Source: Verrucomicrobiales bacterium
GTDB lineage: Bacteria; Verrucomicrobiota; Verrucomicrobiia; Limisphaerales; J093
NCBI GenBank assembly: GCA_015075445.1
Contig: JABTUJ010000018.1
Span: 1-64,000 of the forward strand
Direction of reading: 5' to 3'
Length of the DNA: 64,000 bases
Under the pieces are notes generated by a model that made no database searches, had not been told where the DNA came from, and worked only from the letters and a program-made list of their open reading frames with translations. This document shows positions 8,251 through 15,674 of this stretch, in pieces; the stretch's first letter is position 1; each line of letters begins with the position of its first letter. A program made the position numbers and the translations under genes.

Positions 8251-8719
8251 TGAACCAGGCCACACCCTGATCCAACCGACGCGTGCGCACCATGCGGTGT
8301 TGTCTCCGCGTCCGCTCCAGCATCCCGATGACCTCCCAGCGCTCGACCCGTCGCCCTTCGATGAGCCCCACCAGCACGCACAAATACGCCAGGATCCGCC
8401 GTAACGATGGCGAAGCCCGATCCCCCAAGCCAGGGGATGCTTTCCTCCCACGTGAGCGCCGTTGTCCGTTGAGGGCTTGCTTCTTCACCTTGCCCTCCGG
8501 CTCCCGGTAATACGCCACACTGCGCCGCGTCGACTCCCGCCGCCGATATTCCCGGCTACAGCCAAAGGGACAGCCCAAATCCTCCCGCCCGGCGTTGCGC
8601 CGGTCCGTCAGAAAAAGAATCCCGCAGTGCCAGCACCGCGCCTGGCACTTCCGCAGCCACGGCTTGTTCCGCAACACCGATCGCAGCTCGACGTAATACG
8701 CCAACACCACCGGCGCCAC
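8234..8719 (-). CDS. Zinc-ribbon protein, first gene of the transposon operon
   Basis: About 161 residues from the GTG at 8719. It contains CWHC (29-32) and CPFGC (50-54), the two knuckles of a zinc ribbon, followed by a strongly basic stretch (REYRRRESTRRSVAYYR). The C-terminal part ends HRMVRTRRLDQGVAWFNERP. The frame upstream of the GTG stays open for 26 codons with protein-like content (FRFDRRWYRNGA) but offers no ATG, GTG or TTG, so the true start may use a rare codon. The gene overlaps the ParB-like gene by 17 bases and lies about 260 bp inside the right end. Function unknown; DNA binding is likely from the ribbon and charge. Confidence 0.65.
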   Translation of the reverse strand: MAPVVLAYYVELRSVLRNKPWLRKCQARCWHCGILFLTDRRNAGREDLGCPFGCSREYRRRESTRRSVAYYREPEGKVKKQALNGQRRSRGRKASPGLGDRASPSLRRILAYLCVLVGLIEGRRVERWEVIGMLERTRRQHRMVRTRRLDQGVAWFNERPP

Positions 8720-8914
8720 CGCCCCATTCCGATACCACCTCCGGTCGAATCGAAATCCCGCCGCGATCTGGGTTGCAAAAAAGCTAGGCTCTCGCTATGA
8801 ACACTGAAGTCTGCTAAAGCGCCCTTGTCCTACCAAAAACGGCCCTCGGCCGTCGAGGTGGGGCAAGGGTTTTCTGCGTCCGCGACCTCCCTCCCTTGGA
8901 AAGGAAATCCTCCC

Positions 8915-8972
8915 GCCCTTCACCCAGGTGGCTCACTTCTCATGAGCACACCCGGGTCAGTTCTCGTGAGCG
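8915..8972 (-). repeat. Right terminal inverted repeat of the IS21-type transposon
   Basis: Exact inverted copy of the 58 bp at 4155-4212. The 190 bp between it and the zinc-ribbon gene hold no ORF of note and presumably the operon promoter. Confidence 0.92.
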
Positions 8973-8979
8973 CTAACGA

Positions 8980-9301
8980 GCGAAGCTGGATCGCTGAGTG
9001 CAAGACGGATACTGCGGACCGATCTAAATAGGGGTCAAACCATAGTTTTGGCATGTCCGCCGCCTCTTTCCAAATAGGGGTCAAACCATAGTTTTGGCAT
9101 GTCCGCCGCCTCTTTCCTACGTTCCTTTGGTCCGCCCGACTGCAAACACAATAGGGTCAGACAGCAGCACTTGACATTTGATTTCACGAAAGCCCTTGCA
9201 GCGAAGCTGGATCGCTGAGTGGAAGACGGATACTGCGGACCGATGTGCCAAACCTCCGCCTCTCGTCGGCACGCCGCTGGGGTCAGTCCCTGAAACCTGA
9301 A
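8980..9301. repeat. REP-like repeat cluster: end of copy 3, partial copy 4, full copy 5
   Basis: The first 46 bp finish the unit split by the transposon. A 46-bp first module (AAATAGGGGTCAAACC...) follows, and then at 9072 a second first module opens a complete unit ending GGGGTCAGTCCCTGAAACCT. The tandem first modules show that the units recombine or stack. Confidence 0.78.
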
Positions 9302-9349
9302 TTCAACGTGACGGGTGTCGCCGGTCCGAGGCAGATGTCAGATGGCTGG

Positions 9350-9412
9350 TCAGGCGAAGTTGATGTTGTCCCGCAGCCCCGATTCTGCGGCGGAGTTCAG
9401 CAGGAACTTCAC
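9350..9412 (-). pseudogene. 20-codon reading frame following the DUF433 gene
   Basis: A GTG overlapping the DUF433 stop (GTGA) opens a frame MKFLLNSAAESGLRDNINFA that then stops. MKFLL is how many DUF5615 PIN-like toxins begin, the usual partners of DUF433 antitoxins, so this may be the stump of the toxin. A diverged copy in the second locus (10550-10640 area) keeps the same length and stop (MRFLLDSAGESGLQDNINFA), so a conserved micropeptide cannot be excluded. Confidence 0.4.
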
Positions 9413-9681
9413 GGCGCGGGGGCGGCCATCTGGCGGGCGACCAACACGTCAATCTCGCTTCGGTGATCTTCGTAATAAGCGAGGCATTCATAGACTTGGG
9501 CCCGGGTCAAGTTCGGGAAGCACCGGGTGACCAGCGAGTCCACGGTCTCGCCGTTCTGCAGCAGGCCAACGACGTCGTGAACGCCGATGCGGGTGCCCGC
9601 AACGATGGCGTGGCCGCTGCGCACCCCCGGTTGACGGGTAACGTAGCGGTACGACGTGGTGGTTGCCGCGCTTCCGTTCAT
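9409..9681 (-). CDS. DUF433 family antitoxin-like protein
   Basis: 90 residues matching the DUF433 pattern: YRYVTRQPGVRSGHAIVAGT, then RIGVHDVVGLLQNGETVDSL and FPNLTRAQVYECLAYYEDHR. This is a small winged helix-turn-helix family usually placed before a DUF5615 PIN-like toxin and thought to act as the antitoxin. Here the expected toxin gene is reduced to a 20-codon frame. The last ~20 codons and the downstream DNA are duplicated at 10502-10692. The gene is divergent from the PIN toxin at 9825. Confidence 0.82.
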   Translation of the reverse strand: MNGSAATTTSYRYVTRQPGVRSGHAIVAGTRIGVHDVVGLLQNGETVDSLVTRCFPNLTRAQVYECLAYYEDHRSEIDVLVARQMAAPAP

Positions 9682-9824
9682 GTGCGGCAGTCTAACGCAC
9701 AGGAGCTCAACCAGCGAGAGTTTAGTTCGGGACAGGGCGAAGGGTGGAGGCGAGGCCGTGTGGACAAGGTGTATTGCGCTGATGATCTGGCTCGCGGGTT
9801 GGCAGAAAGCCGTGGAGACCGTTC

Positions 9825-10277
9825 GTGAGAGCTTACCCGGACACCAGCTTTCTGTACGGATTCTACCTGATGGAGTCTACATCTTCGGCAGTGGCGGCGT
9901 ATGCAAGTACGATGAGGGAACCGCTGCACCTGACCGAGTTACTCCGGTACGAATTCTGTCAGTCACTTCGTTTCCAGGTTTGGCGGCGGGCGCGGAATCC
10001 GGCGGAAGGGGTTCTGCAGTCGGATGCGGAAGCGGCGTTGAACCAGTTGGAGGCGGACCTGGCGAGCGGGATTGCGGTGTTGGTGCCGTGCAGCTTGTGG
10101 GAGGTGCTCCGTCGTGCGGACGATTTGTCCAAGCGTCACACGACGAAGGGGGGGCACCGCAGTTTCGGTATCCTTCATGTCGCAAGCGCGTTGGTGCTGG
10201 AGGTGGAAGAGTTCCTCACCTTTGACGCGAGGCAACGCGGACTGGCCGAGGCGGAAGGGTTGAGCGTGAAGCCCTGA
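9825..10277 (+). CDS. PIN-domain ribonuclease (VapC-like), no evident antitoxin
   Basis: 150 residues with a PIN fold: first acidic residue D6 in YPDTSFLYGF, an internal E in LTELLRYEF, HVASALVLEVEEFLTFDARQ for the later acidic positions, and AEAEGL near the end. VapC-like PIN proteins cleave RNA and are normally silenced by a cognate antitoxin encoded just upstream. No such gene is seen in the 143 bp before the GTG start; the overlapping frame ending in TGA at 9828 does not look like an antitoxin. The DUF433 gene points away. The toxin may be orphaned by the nearby repeat-driven rearrangement. Confidence 0.78.
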   Translation: MRAYPDTSFLYGFYLMESTSSAVAAYASTMREPLHLTELLRYEFCQSLRFQVWRRARNPAEGVLQSDAEAALNQLEADLASGIAVLVPCSLWEVLRRADDLSKRHTTKGGHRSFGILHVASALVLEVEEFLTFDARQRGLAEAEGLSVKP

Positions 10278-10501
10278 ACCGCTTCACGTCCAGCGACCTG
10301 CATGCCCGTCGGGCAACTTGAAAGGCAGGCGACGCGACGGGAAACCGGGGGTGGGAGCGGGCAGGCGGAACCAGATCCTCCATCCGGCGCACGGCGGCCT
10401 GCTGCTGCGAGGGAATCACCGATTCTCCATCACCGGACGACCGAGGGAGAACGTGCCTTGGGGCGCGTGCGGGCCTCGGGTCGATGACCGTCCCGGTCCT
10501 C
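10278..10501. other. Non-coding stretch
   Basis: I see no convincing gene, repeat or RNA between the PIN toxin and the REP-like piece that opens the duplicated segment at 10502. Confidence 0.5.
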
Positions 10502-10692
10502 CGCTGGGGTCAGTCCCTGAAACCTGAATTCAACGTGACAGGTGTCGCTGGTCCGGGGGAGATGGCTGGTCAGGCGAAGTTGATGTTGTCCTGCAGCCCC
10601 GATTCACCGGCGGAATCCAGCAGGAACCTCACGGCGCGAGGGTGGCCATCTGGCGGGCGACCAACACGTCAATCTCGCCTCGGTGATCCTCG
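10502..10692 (-). pseudogene. Partial second copy of the DUF433 3' end with REP-like tail
   Basis: About 190 bp align with 9280-9470 at high identity: the closing REP module, GAATTCAACGTGACaGGTGT, the 20-codon frame, and the last ~20 codons of a DUF433 gene (EDHRGEIDVLVARQMATLAP). The rest of the DUF433 gene is missing. It is a segmental duplication or the remnant of a parallel toxin-antitoxin locus. Confidence 0.7.
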
Positions 10693-10716
10693 AAGTCTTA
10701 CGATTGATTTCGTAAG

Positions 10717-11112
10717 TCACAGTTGTTCGACGACCAGTTTGTCGCCTGCGACGCCCTGGATGGCATCGAAGTGCGCGTCGCGACACGCGACTGGAATGCC
10801 CGTGCGGATGGCGATGGTGGCGACGAACAGATCGTTTCGCGGCACCGAGACTCCCTGATTGCGGATCTGACGCTCGAGTCTGGCGGCGGCGCACCAATCC
10901 TCCGGCTCGAATCGAAGGTGATGAATGAAGCCGAGAGCCTGCGCAAGGTCGGCTTCCTCCTCGGGACGCACGCCGGCGAGGAGTTCGAACCGGATAGGGC
11001 AGCTATAGGCGGCCTGGTCCGCTTCGAGAAGCCGCGCCACCGCGTGCTTCGCCTCCGGATCTCCGCGCCGGCGCAGGAACTCGATCCACAGCGACGTATC
11101 AACGATCTTCAT
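10717..11112 (-). CDS. vapC: VapC-like PIN-domain toxin
   Basis: 131 residues beginning MKIVDTSLWIEFLRRRGD, the canonical first strand and helix of VapC (D5). Further acidic positions lie in RFELLAGVRPEEEADLAQAL and NDLFVATIAIRTGIPVACRD, and AHFDAI closes the active site. VapC toxins cut tRNA or rRNA. The ATG at 11112 lies inside the vapB gene (14-base overlap), the usual coupling of this operon. Intact. Confidence 0.92.
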   Translation of the reverse strand: MKIVDTSLWIEFLRRRGDPEAKHAVARLLEADQAAYSCPIRFELLAGVRPEEEADLAQALGFIHHLRFEPEDWCAAARLERQIRNQGVSVPRNDLFVATIAIRTGIPVACRDAHFDAIQGVAGDKLVVEQL

Positions 11113-11314
11113 ACACGTCCGCGGCTTCGACTTCCTCGTTGGTGAGGGCAAAGTCGGTGCCGCCCTTCAAGGCGCGCTCGATGAACTGCCGCTTGTCGTG
11201 GAGCCGGATCAGCTCGGTAAGGGCGCGATGGATCGCGGGCGATTTCTTCTTTTCACGTGTGATTTCACGGATTCTCTCCAATTCATTCTCATCAATGTCT
11301 ATCGTGATTCGCAT
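11099..11314 (-). CDS. vapB: VapB-like ribbon-helix-helix antitoxin
   Basis: 71 residues. MRITIDIDENELERIREITR is the N-terminal strand and helix of a ribbon-helix-helix DNA-binding domain as in VapB/DUF2191 antitoxins. The C-terminal tail (FALTNEEVEAADVYEDR) is acidic, as expected for the part that wraps the toxin. It overlaps vapC. A TACTAG-like -10 lies about 10-15 bases before the ATG. Confidence 0.88.
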   Translation of the reverse strand: MRITIDIDENELERIREITREKKKSPAIHRALTELIRLHDKRQFIERALKGGTDFALTNEEVEAADVYEDR

Positions 11315-11423
11315 ATCGTAATGCTAGTATTCCCATCCTTGTTCACATGCGCAAGAGGATCGTGGGACGAGATAGCGCAGCAAGTGTGACTCCAGTTCTT
11401 CCGAAAGTGCTGTTGACCGTTGG

Positions 11424-11450
11424 GGTCAGTCCCTGAAACCTGAATTCTGG
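11424..11450. repeat. REP-like closing module, solitary
   Basis: GGGGTCAGTCCCTGAAACCTG followed by AATTC, identical to the closing module of the composite repeat. The other ~270 bp between vapB and the Uma2 gene hold no gene I can support. Confidence 0.75.
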
Positions 11451-11618
11451 GGAGTAGACGGCCGCGAGAGGCCGTGTGGATGGCGAAGGGTGGAGACGAC
11501 GCGGTGCGGGGGCACGCGGTTTGCGCATCCGCGGACGGCATGACCGCGGATGGCGCGGATTTCACGGATGGATGACGGTTCCCGCGAGGGTAGTAGTCGC
11601 CCATCGGGGCTTCAGGCG

Positions 11619-12323
11619 CTAGGCGGGTCGGGTCGGGGATGGGGGGTTTCCCCGCAGGCTGGCGAGGCCGCGCTGCAGGGCGGCGAACACCGCGGAGAGG
11701 TCGCCACGCAGGAGGGCGGCGGCATCGAGGCAGAGCCCCGGAAAGACGCGACTCTGGAGGCAGCCAGCAGCATCAGGGACCAGTTCCACAAAGGCGCCTT
11801 CGCGCAGTTCCCACCAGGCCACGCGCGATTCCTCGACGATCCAGGCGAGGTACTCGCGCACGCCGTTACGGCGATAGGCCTCCTTCTTCTGGTGCAAATC
11901 GTACGCGCGCGAGCTGGCGACGATCTCCACGACCAACTCGGGCGGTCCCTCGACGTAGTCATCCGCCGAGAGCCGGGTCTGGCCGCCGGCTTCGGGAAGG
12001 CGGAGGAGGAGGAGATCGGGCTGCGGTTCGTTGTCCAGGTCAAGTCGGACGGTGGCGTTGTCGCCGACGCGGACACCCGGGGTGGCAGCCTCATAGGCGA
12101 TGAGCCAACCCGCCAACCGTGCGTGCGGAGCGGAGTGCTGCTGGAACCTGGCGGGCGAGGGCAGGTAGACGACTCCTTCGACGAGCTCGGCCTTGCGCAC
12201 CTCCGGCATGCGCCGGTAACGCCGCTCGAATTCGGCGCGCGACAACCGGTCGCCGTTCTCGAGCCAGGGGCGTGCCCGGGCTTCCGGCGCCGCGACATCC
12301 GGAGGAGCGATCGCAGCGGTCAT
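11619..12323 (-). CDS. Uma2 family (DUF820) putative endonuclease
   Basis: 234 residues of the Uma2/DUF820 family, a PD-(D/E)XK-fold group very common in cyanobacteria, planctomycetes and Verrucomicrobia. The core is visible: E in ELVEGVVYLPSPARFQQHS, EPQPDLLLLRLPEA (the D), PELVVEIVASSRAYDLHQKK (E-x-V with the following K), and REYLAWIVEESRVAWWELRE. The biological role is not established. It faces a second, distant Uma2 gene at 12551 in head-to-head arrangement. Confidence 0.88.
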   Translation of the reverse strand: MTAAIAPPDVAAPEARARPWLENGDRLSRAEFERRYRRMPEVRKAELVEGVVYLPSPARFQQHSAPHARLAGWLIAYEAATPGVRVGDNATVRLDLDNEPQPDLLLLRLPEAGGQTRLSADDYVEGPPELVVEIVASSRAYDLHQKKEAYRRNGVREYLAWIVEESRVAWWELREGAFVELVPDAAGCLQSRVFPGLCLDAAALLRGDLSAVFAALQRGLASLRGNPPSPTRPA

Positions 12324-12411
12324 GGGAGGAGGTTAGAGCGGGGTCGGACCGGATTCAAGGGGGTCGTGCGGGCTGGCAACTCGCAGGCATGGTTTTCGGC
12401 GGGGGTCTCCT

Positions 12412-12483
12412 GACAGACGAATGGGGACAGGCGCATGGGATCATCGGCCGGTTGATTCGTGTGTCCTCATTCGCTTGTTCATG
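12412..12483. repeat. Hairpin repeat of the GACAGRCGAATGGGGACAGG family, copy 1
   Basis: Left arm GACAGACGAATGGGGACAGG and right arm TGTGTCCTCATTCGCTTGTT can pair imperfectly. A second, longer copy lies at 56055-56141. It stands in the 230-bp gap between the two Uma2 genes. Confidence 0.65.
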
Positions 12484-12550
12484 CCGGGACTTGTCGTCAC
12501 CCGCCGGCAGCGAAGCTTGACGTGACGGACCCGGGGCGTTTGATTGGCGC

Positions 12551-13141
12551 GTGATCGCGACCGGCCCGAAGGTTCCAGCCCGGCGAGCCGCGCCACGCCG
12601 GTGGACATTTGATGAATTGGCGGCCGAGCTGCCGGAGACCAACCTGCCCACCGAGCTGTGGGACGGAGAGCTCGTGAGGTCTCCAGCCCCTTCCTTCTTC
12701 CATCAGGAGATCGTCGCCCGTTTCTACAAGGTCCTCGATGCCTGGGTCGCCGGGCATCGGCTGGGCAAGGTGGGTCTGGCTCCGCTGGACATGGTGCTCA
12801 CGCCGCGTTGTGCCGTGCAACCCGACGTGGTCTTCATCGCCAACGCGCGGCTTGGGATCATTCGCGAGTGCGTGCACGGGGCCGCCGACCTGGTGGCGGA
12901 AGTGCTCTCGCCTGGCACGCGCCGTCGGGACCGACTCGACAAGCGCGATCTCTATGAGCAACACGGCGTCAAGGAGTACTGGGTGGTGGATCCTGAAGCC
13001 CAGACGGTCGAAGTCCTTTTCCTCGAAAAGGGCGAGTACCGGCTGGTCGGTCGCTGGACCAAAGGCGACGCGGCTTCTCGATTGCTCAAGGGGTTCCGCA
13101 TCCGCGTCGCTGAGTTGTTCGCGGATGGGGTCAGTCCCTGA
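12551..13141 (+). CDS. Uma2 family (DUF820) putative endonuclease
   Basis: 196 residues, GTG start. Family signature: LPTELWDGELVRSPAPSFFH, CAVQPDVVFIANARLGII, AADLVAEVLSPGTRRRDRLD with K following, and GVKEYWVVDPEAQTVEVLFL. It is too different from the Uma2 protein encoded at 11619 to be a recent duplicate. The stop codon and the last codons (ADGVSP) come from a REP-like module that begins inside the gene, so the repeat probably replaced or trimmed the native C-terminus by a few residues. Confidence 0.88.
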   Translation: MIATGPKVPARRAAPRRWTFDELAAELPETNLPTELWDGELVRSPAPSFFHQEIVARFYKVLDAWVAGHRLGKVGLAPLDMVLTPRCAVQPDVVFIANARLGIIRECVHGAADLVAEVLSPGTRRRDRLDKRDLYEQHGVKEYWVVDPEAQTVEVLFLEKGEYRLVGRWTKGDAASRLLKGFRIRVAELFADGVSP

Positions 13142-13150
13142 AACCTGAAA
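13127..13150. repeat. REP-like closing module at the 3' end of the Uma2 gene
   Basis: GGGGTCAGTCCCTGAAACCTG. The TGA inside it terminates the Uma2 reading frame. Confidence 0.75.
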
Positions 13151-13193
13151 CCAGGGGGTGGCATCCGCCGAAGCGGATCAACCGCGTTGTGGC

Positions 13194-14345
13194 TCAGCTC
13201 GCGGCGTCGAGGGCACTCGCGAAGTCGTCGATCAAGTCGTCGATGTCTTCCACGCCTACCGAGACGCGGATCAGGCCGTCGCGGATGCCCGCGCGCTGCC
13301 GCTCTTCCGAGCTGAGGTTCCGGTGTGAGGTGCGGCTGGGGACACAGACGAGGCTCTCCACGCCCCCGAGACTCAGGGCCGGCATGACGAGCCGGAACGT
13401 CCGCAAAAGGGCGTCGACGGATCTGCCCTCGCGCAGCTCGAAGGCCAGCATTCCCCCGAAGCCGCGCATCTGTCGGCTCGCCAGTGCGTGGTCGGGATGA
13501 GCGGGCAGACCGGGATAGAGGACGTCCGCCACGGCGGGATGGCCGGCGAGGAACGCCGCGAGCCGTGCGGCGTTTTGGTTGTGCTGGTTCACCCGCAGGG
13601 CCAGCGTCTTCAGGCCGCGCTCAAGCAGCGAACAGGCCTGGGCGTCGAGCATCCCGCCATGGTTCACCGCGCATTCCCGCGTCCGTTCGACGATGGCGGA
13701 CGAAGCTACCACGACGCCGGCGTTCACGTCGCTGTGGCCGTTGAGGTATTTCGTGCCGCTGTGGACGACGGCGTGGAGGCCGACCGCGAGCGGGTTCTGG
13801 TTGATGGGGGTGGCGAAGGTGTTGTCGACGACGGTCAGCACGCCGCGTTCGCGTCCGAGCCGCGCGATCGCGGTCAGGTCCATGATCCGGAGCAGCGGGT
13901 TGGAGGGCGACTCGACGTAGATCACCCGCGTCTCGGGACGCAGGCCGGCGGGGAACTCCTCTGCCGTCCGCGCGAAGGAGACGCGGACGCCGAAGCGCTG
14001 CAACTCCTGCACGAACTGGACCGTGCCCCCGTAGAGGTCGGCTTGGAACACCGCGTGATCCCCCGCTTTCAGGTGCGCGAAGAGGAGGGTGGCGATCGCG
14101 GCCATACCGGAGCCAAAGACCACCGCGGCCTCCCCCTGTTCCAGGGCGGCCAGCTTCTGCTCGATCACGCGCTGGTTCGGCGTGTTGAAGTACCTCGGGT
14201 AGACGTTCTCGTTGGCCGGGTTCGGGAAAGCGCAGGCGGTCGAGGCAAAGACGGGACTGCAGGCGCCGCCTGTGGCGGGGTCGTGGTACGTGCCGGCGTG
14301 CACGCAGAGCGTGGCGGGGCGCAGGGAGCGGGGTGCGGAGCTCAT
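13194..14345 (-). CDS. Trans-sulfuration PLP enzyme (cystathionine gamma-synthase/lyase family)
   Basis: 383 residues of the Cys/Met metabolism PLP-dependent family, which performs gamma-replacement or elimination on homoserine or cysteine derivatives in methionine and cysteine synthesis. The PLP-binding lysine is K199 in VVHSGTKYLNGHSD, D174 (TVVDNTFATP) binds the pyridine nitrogen, and VFGSGMAAIA (77-86) binds the phosphate. The C-terminal SLGGVESLVCVPSRTSH and RVSVGVEDIDDLIDD are typical. The ATG at 14345 was preferred because the frame further upstream is not protein-like. Which member (MetB, MetC, MetZ or lyase) cannot be told from sequence alone. Confidence 0.9.
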   Translation of the reverse strand: MSSAPRSLRPATLCVHAGTYHDPATGGACSPVFASTACAFPNPANENVYPRYFNTPNQRVIEQKLAALEQGEAAVVFGSGMAAIATLLFAHLKAGDHAVFQADLYGGTVQFVQELQRFGVRVSFARTAEEFPAGLRPETRVIYVESPSNPLLRIMDLTAIARLGRERGVLTVVDNTFATPINQNPLAVGLHAVVHSGTKYLNGHSDVNAGVVVASSAIVERTRECAVNHGGMLDAQACSLLERGLKTLALRVNQHNQNAARLAAFLAGHPAVADVLYPGLPAHPDHALASRQMRGFGGMLAFELREGRSVDALLRTFRLVMPALSLGGVESLVCVPSRTSHRNLSSEERQRAGIRDGLIRVSVGVEDIDDLIDDFASALDAAS

Positions 14346-14768
14346 GGCCGGTCCGGAGGGAACTCCGCGAGGTAACAGGGCGCACTGGCGCACTCGATGA
14401 CTTCGTCCTCGATGGGCGGGGCAGGGGCGCAGGCGATGGCAGCGGTGCGGAGTCAGCGGGGCGAGGTCTGTCGCCGTAAGCAGCTTCATGGTGGCGGATC
14501 CTGACGGCTCCAAACCTGCCTGGCAAATACATCTTACGTTCCGTGGCCCGCCGGTTCCTGCGCCGGGGCAGGCTTGGGCACTCGAACGGAATCCTCCAAG
14601 GGTGTTCGCGCCCGGTGAACTCGATCTCCTGCCGGGTGAGGGCCACCGCCGCGAACACAGCGCAAAGGACGCGATGACGTTTCATGGTGTCAGGCAAGGA
14701 GTCATCGTTTCGCCGTGGAGGATCCGCTGGCCGCTCCGCGGAGGCGGGCCGCCGTGCGTCGGCAGTGG
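14346..14768 (-). other. 423-bp gap; possible structured leader upstream of the PLP enzyme
   Basis: No gene is supported here. Upstream of the trans-sulfuration gene the DNA can form stems, e.g. TTCCGT (14539-14544) with ACGGAA (14586-14591) and CCCGG...CCGGG around 14611-14636. I could not match any known SAM or SAH riboswitch consensus, so I only note the potential. Confidence 0.3.
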
Positions 14769-15587
14769 TCACAGCTCGACCCAGGCCCAGTCCCACGGCC
14801 AACCGGAGGCCCAGAGGGCCCGGGGATACGGCGCGGTCGGGTTGATGCGGGGGAAACGCTTCTCGCTGATCCACTCGGCGTGGCCGTCGCTGAACGACTG
14901 GACGTGGCCGGCAGGATCGTTGGCCGTGCCGCCGCCCGAGCCGCGTTTCCCGTGGTTCGAGCTCCAGTAGTTCTGGGCCGTGAACACCATGGTGTGATCG
15001 GCCGTGAGCGGCCCCATGGGATCGGTGGTGCGGGCGGGTGAGTTCGAGCCGCGGAAGCGGTTTCCGGACAGGCCGGTGAGGATCATGAAGTGATCAACGT
15101 GCAGGAGCCCTTTCTCGTCGAAGAGACGCGGCCAGTCCGGCCGTGCCGGGCACCGCCACACTGTCGGCACGCGCGCGGTCTTGATGTCCAGGTCGAAGTC
15201 GGCCGCGCTCTTCCGGATGCGTCCGCCCTCGAGGCCGTAGGTCATGAGGACCACTCCCTGGTTGCTGCTCATCACGTAGAGGGCATCCAGGTGCCAGGCG
15301 GTGGTCTGGTCGGCGGTGGGGAAGAGGCCGCGGTAATCGTCGGCGTACATGGTGAACGCCAGCGCCTGGTTCTTGAGGTTCGAGGTGCAGGCGACGCGGT
15401 GCGCCTTGGCCTTGGCGCGGCTGAGCGCTGGCAGGAGCAGGCCGGCCAGGATGGCGATGATGGCAATCACCACCAGCAACTCGATCAGCGTGAAGCCTGC
15501 CTTGCCAGGCGGGCTCACCGGGGCTGGGAAAGCGCGGGGTTGCACGGCCGATAGACGGGGGTTGGCCTTTTCGTACTCTCGGGACAC
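14769..15587 (-). CDS. Prepilin-type N-terminal cleavage/methylation domain protein
   Basis: 272 residues from GTG. A 30-residue leader ends in G, followed by [20 protein letters not shown], the type IV pilin/pseudopilin signal cleaved and methylated by prepilin peptidase, and [20 protein letters not shown], the form seen in very large paralogous families of Verrucomicrobia, Planctomycetes and Lentisphaerae (DUF1559-like). The C-terminal region ([18 protein letters not shown]) carries the GHA-type motif of these proteins. Exported, cell-envelope location; exact role unknown. It is divergent from ptsN. Confidence 0.9.
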   Translation of the reverse strand: MSREYEKANPRLSAVQPRAFPAPVSPPGKAGFTLIELLVVIAIIAILAGLLLPALSRAKAKAHRVACTSNLKNQALAFTMYADDYRGLFPTADQTTAWHLDALYVMSSNQGVVLMTYGLEGGRIRKSAADFDLDIKTARVPTVWRCPARPDWPRLFDEKGLLHVDHFMILTGLSGNRFRGSNSPARTTDPMGPLTADHTMVFTAQNYWSSNHGKRGSGGGTANDPAGHVQSFSDGHAEWISEKRFPRINPTAPYPRALWASGWPWDWAWVEL

Positions 15588-15674
15588 TGCGGAGACGGCC
15601 GTGGCGGTTCAAGCGGAATTCACGCTTGCATTGACGGGACGGGTGCGGCGGAATCGCCCCACTTTGTCTGCTGT

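Larger units (their letters stand above)
4149..8979 (-). mobile_element. IS21-type transposon carrying zinc-ribbon, ParB-like and Toprim genes
   Basis: A 4.83 kb element bounded by 58-bp inverted repeats that match base for base and flanked by GCGAAGCT on both sides (4141-4148, 8980-8987), an apparent 8-bp target duplication. Removing it restores a REP-like unit. Inside, five minus-strand genes overlap one another in the order zinc ribbon, ParB-like, istA, istB, Toprim/primase-like. IS21 elements normally carry only istA and istB. The three extra genes lie within the inverted repeats and are translationally coupled to istAB, so they appear to belong to the element rather than to be a chance passenger. 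Confidence 0.88.

Noticed and set aside
9463-9828. Antitoxin gene upstream of and overlapping the PIN toxin
   Set aside because: The frame is largely the antisense of the DUF433 gene and its end (DDLARGLAESRGDRS) does not resemble an antitoxin family.
14346-14768. SAM riboswitch upstream of the trans-sulfuration gene
   Set aside because: None of the conserved core sequences of known SAM or SAH classes is visible; only generic stems remain.
15090-15554. Plus-strand frames opposite the prepilin gene
   Set aside because: The minus strand carries the FTLIELLVV prepilin signal; the plus frames are shadows.
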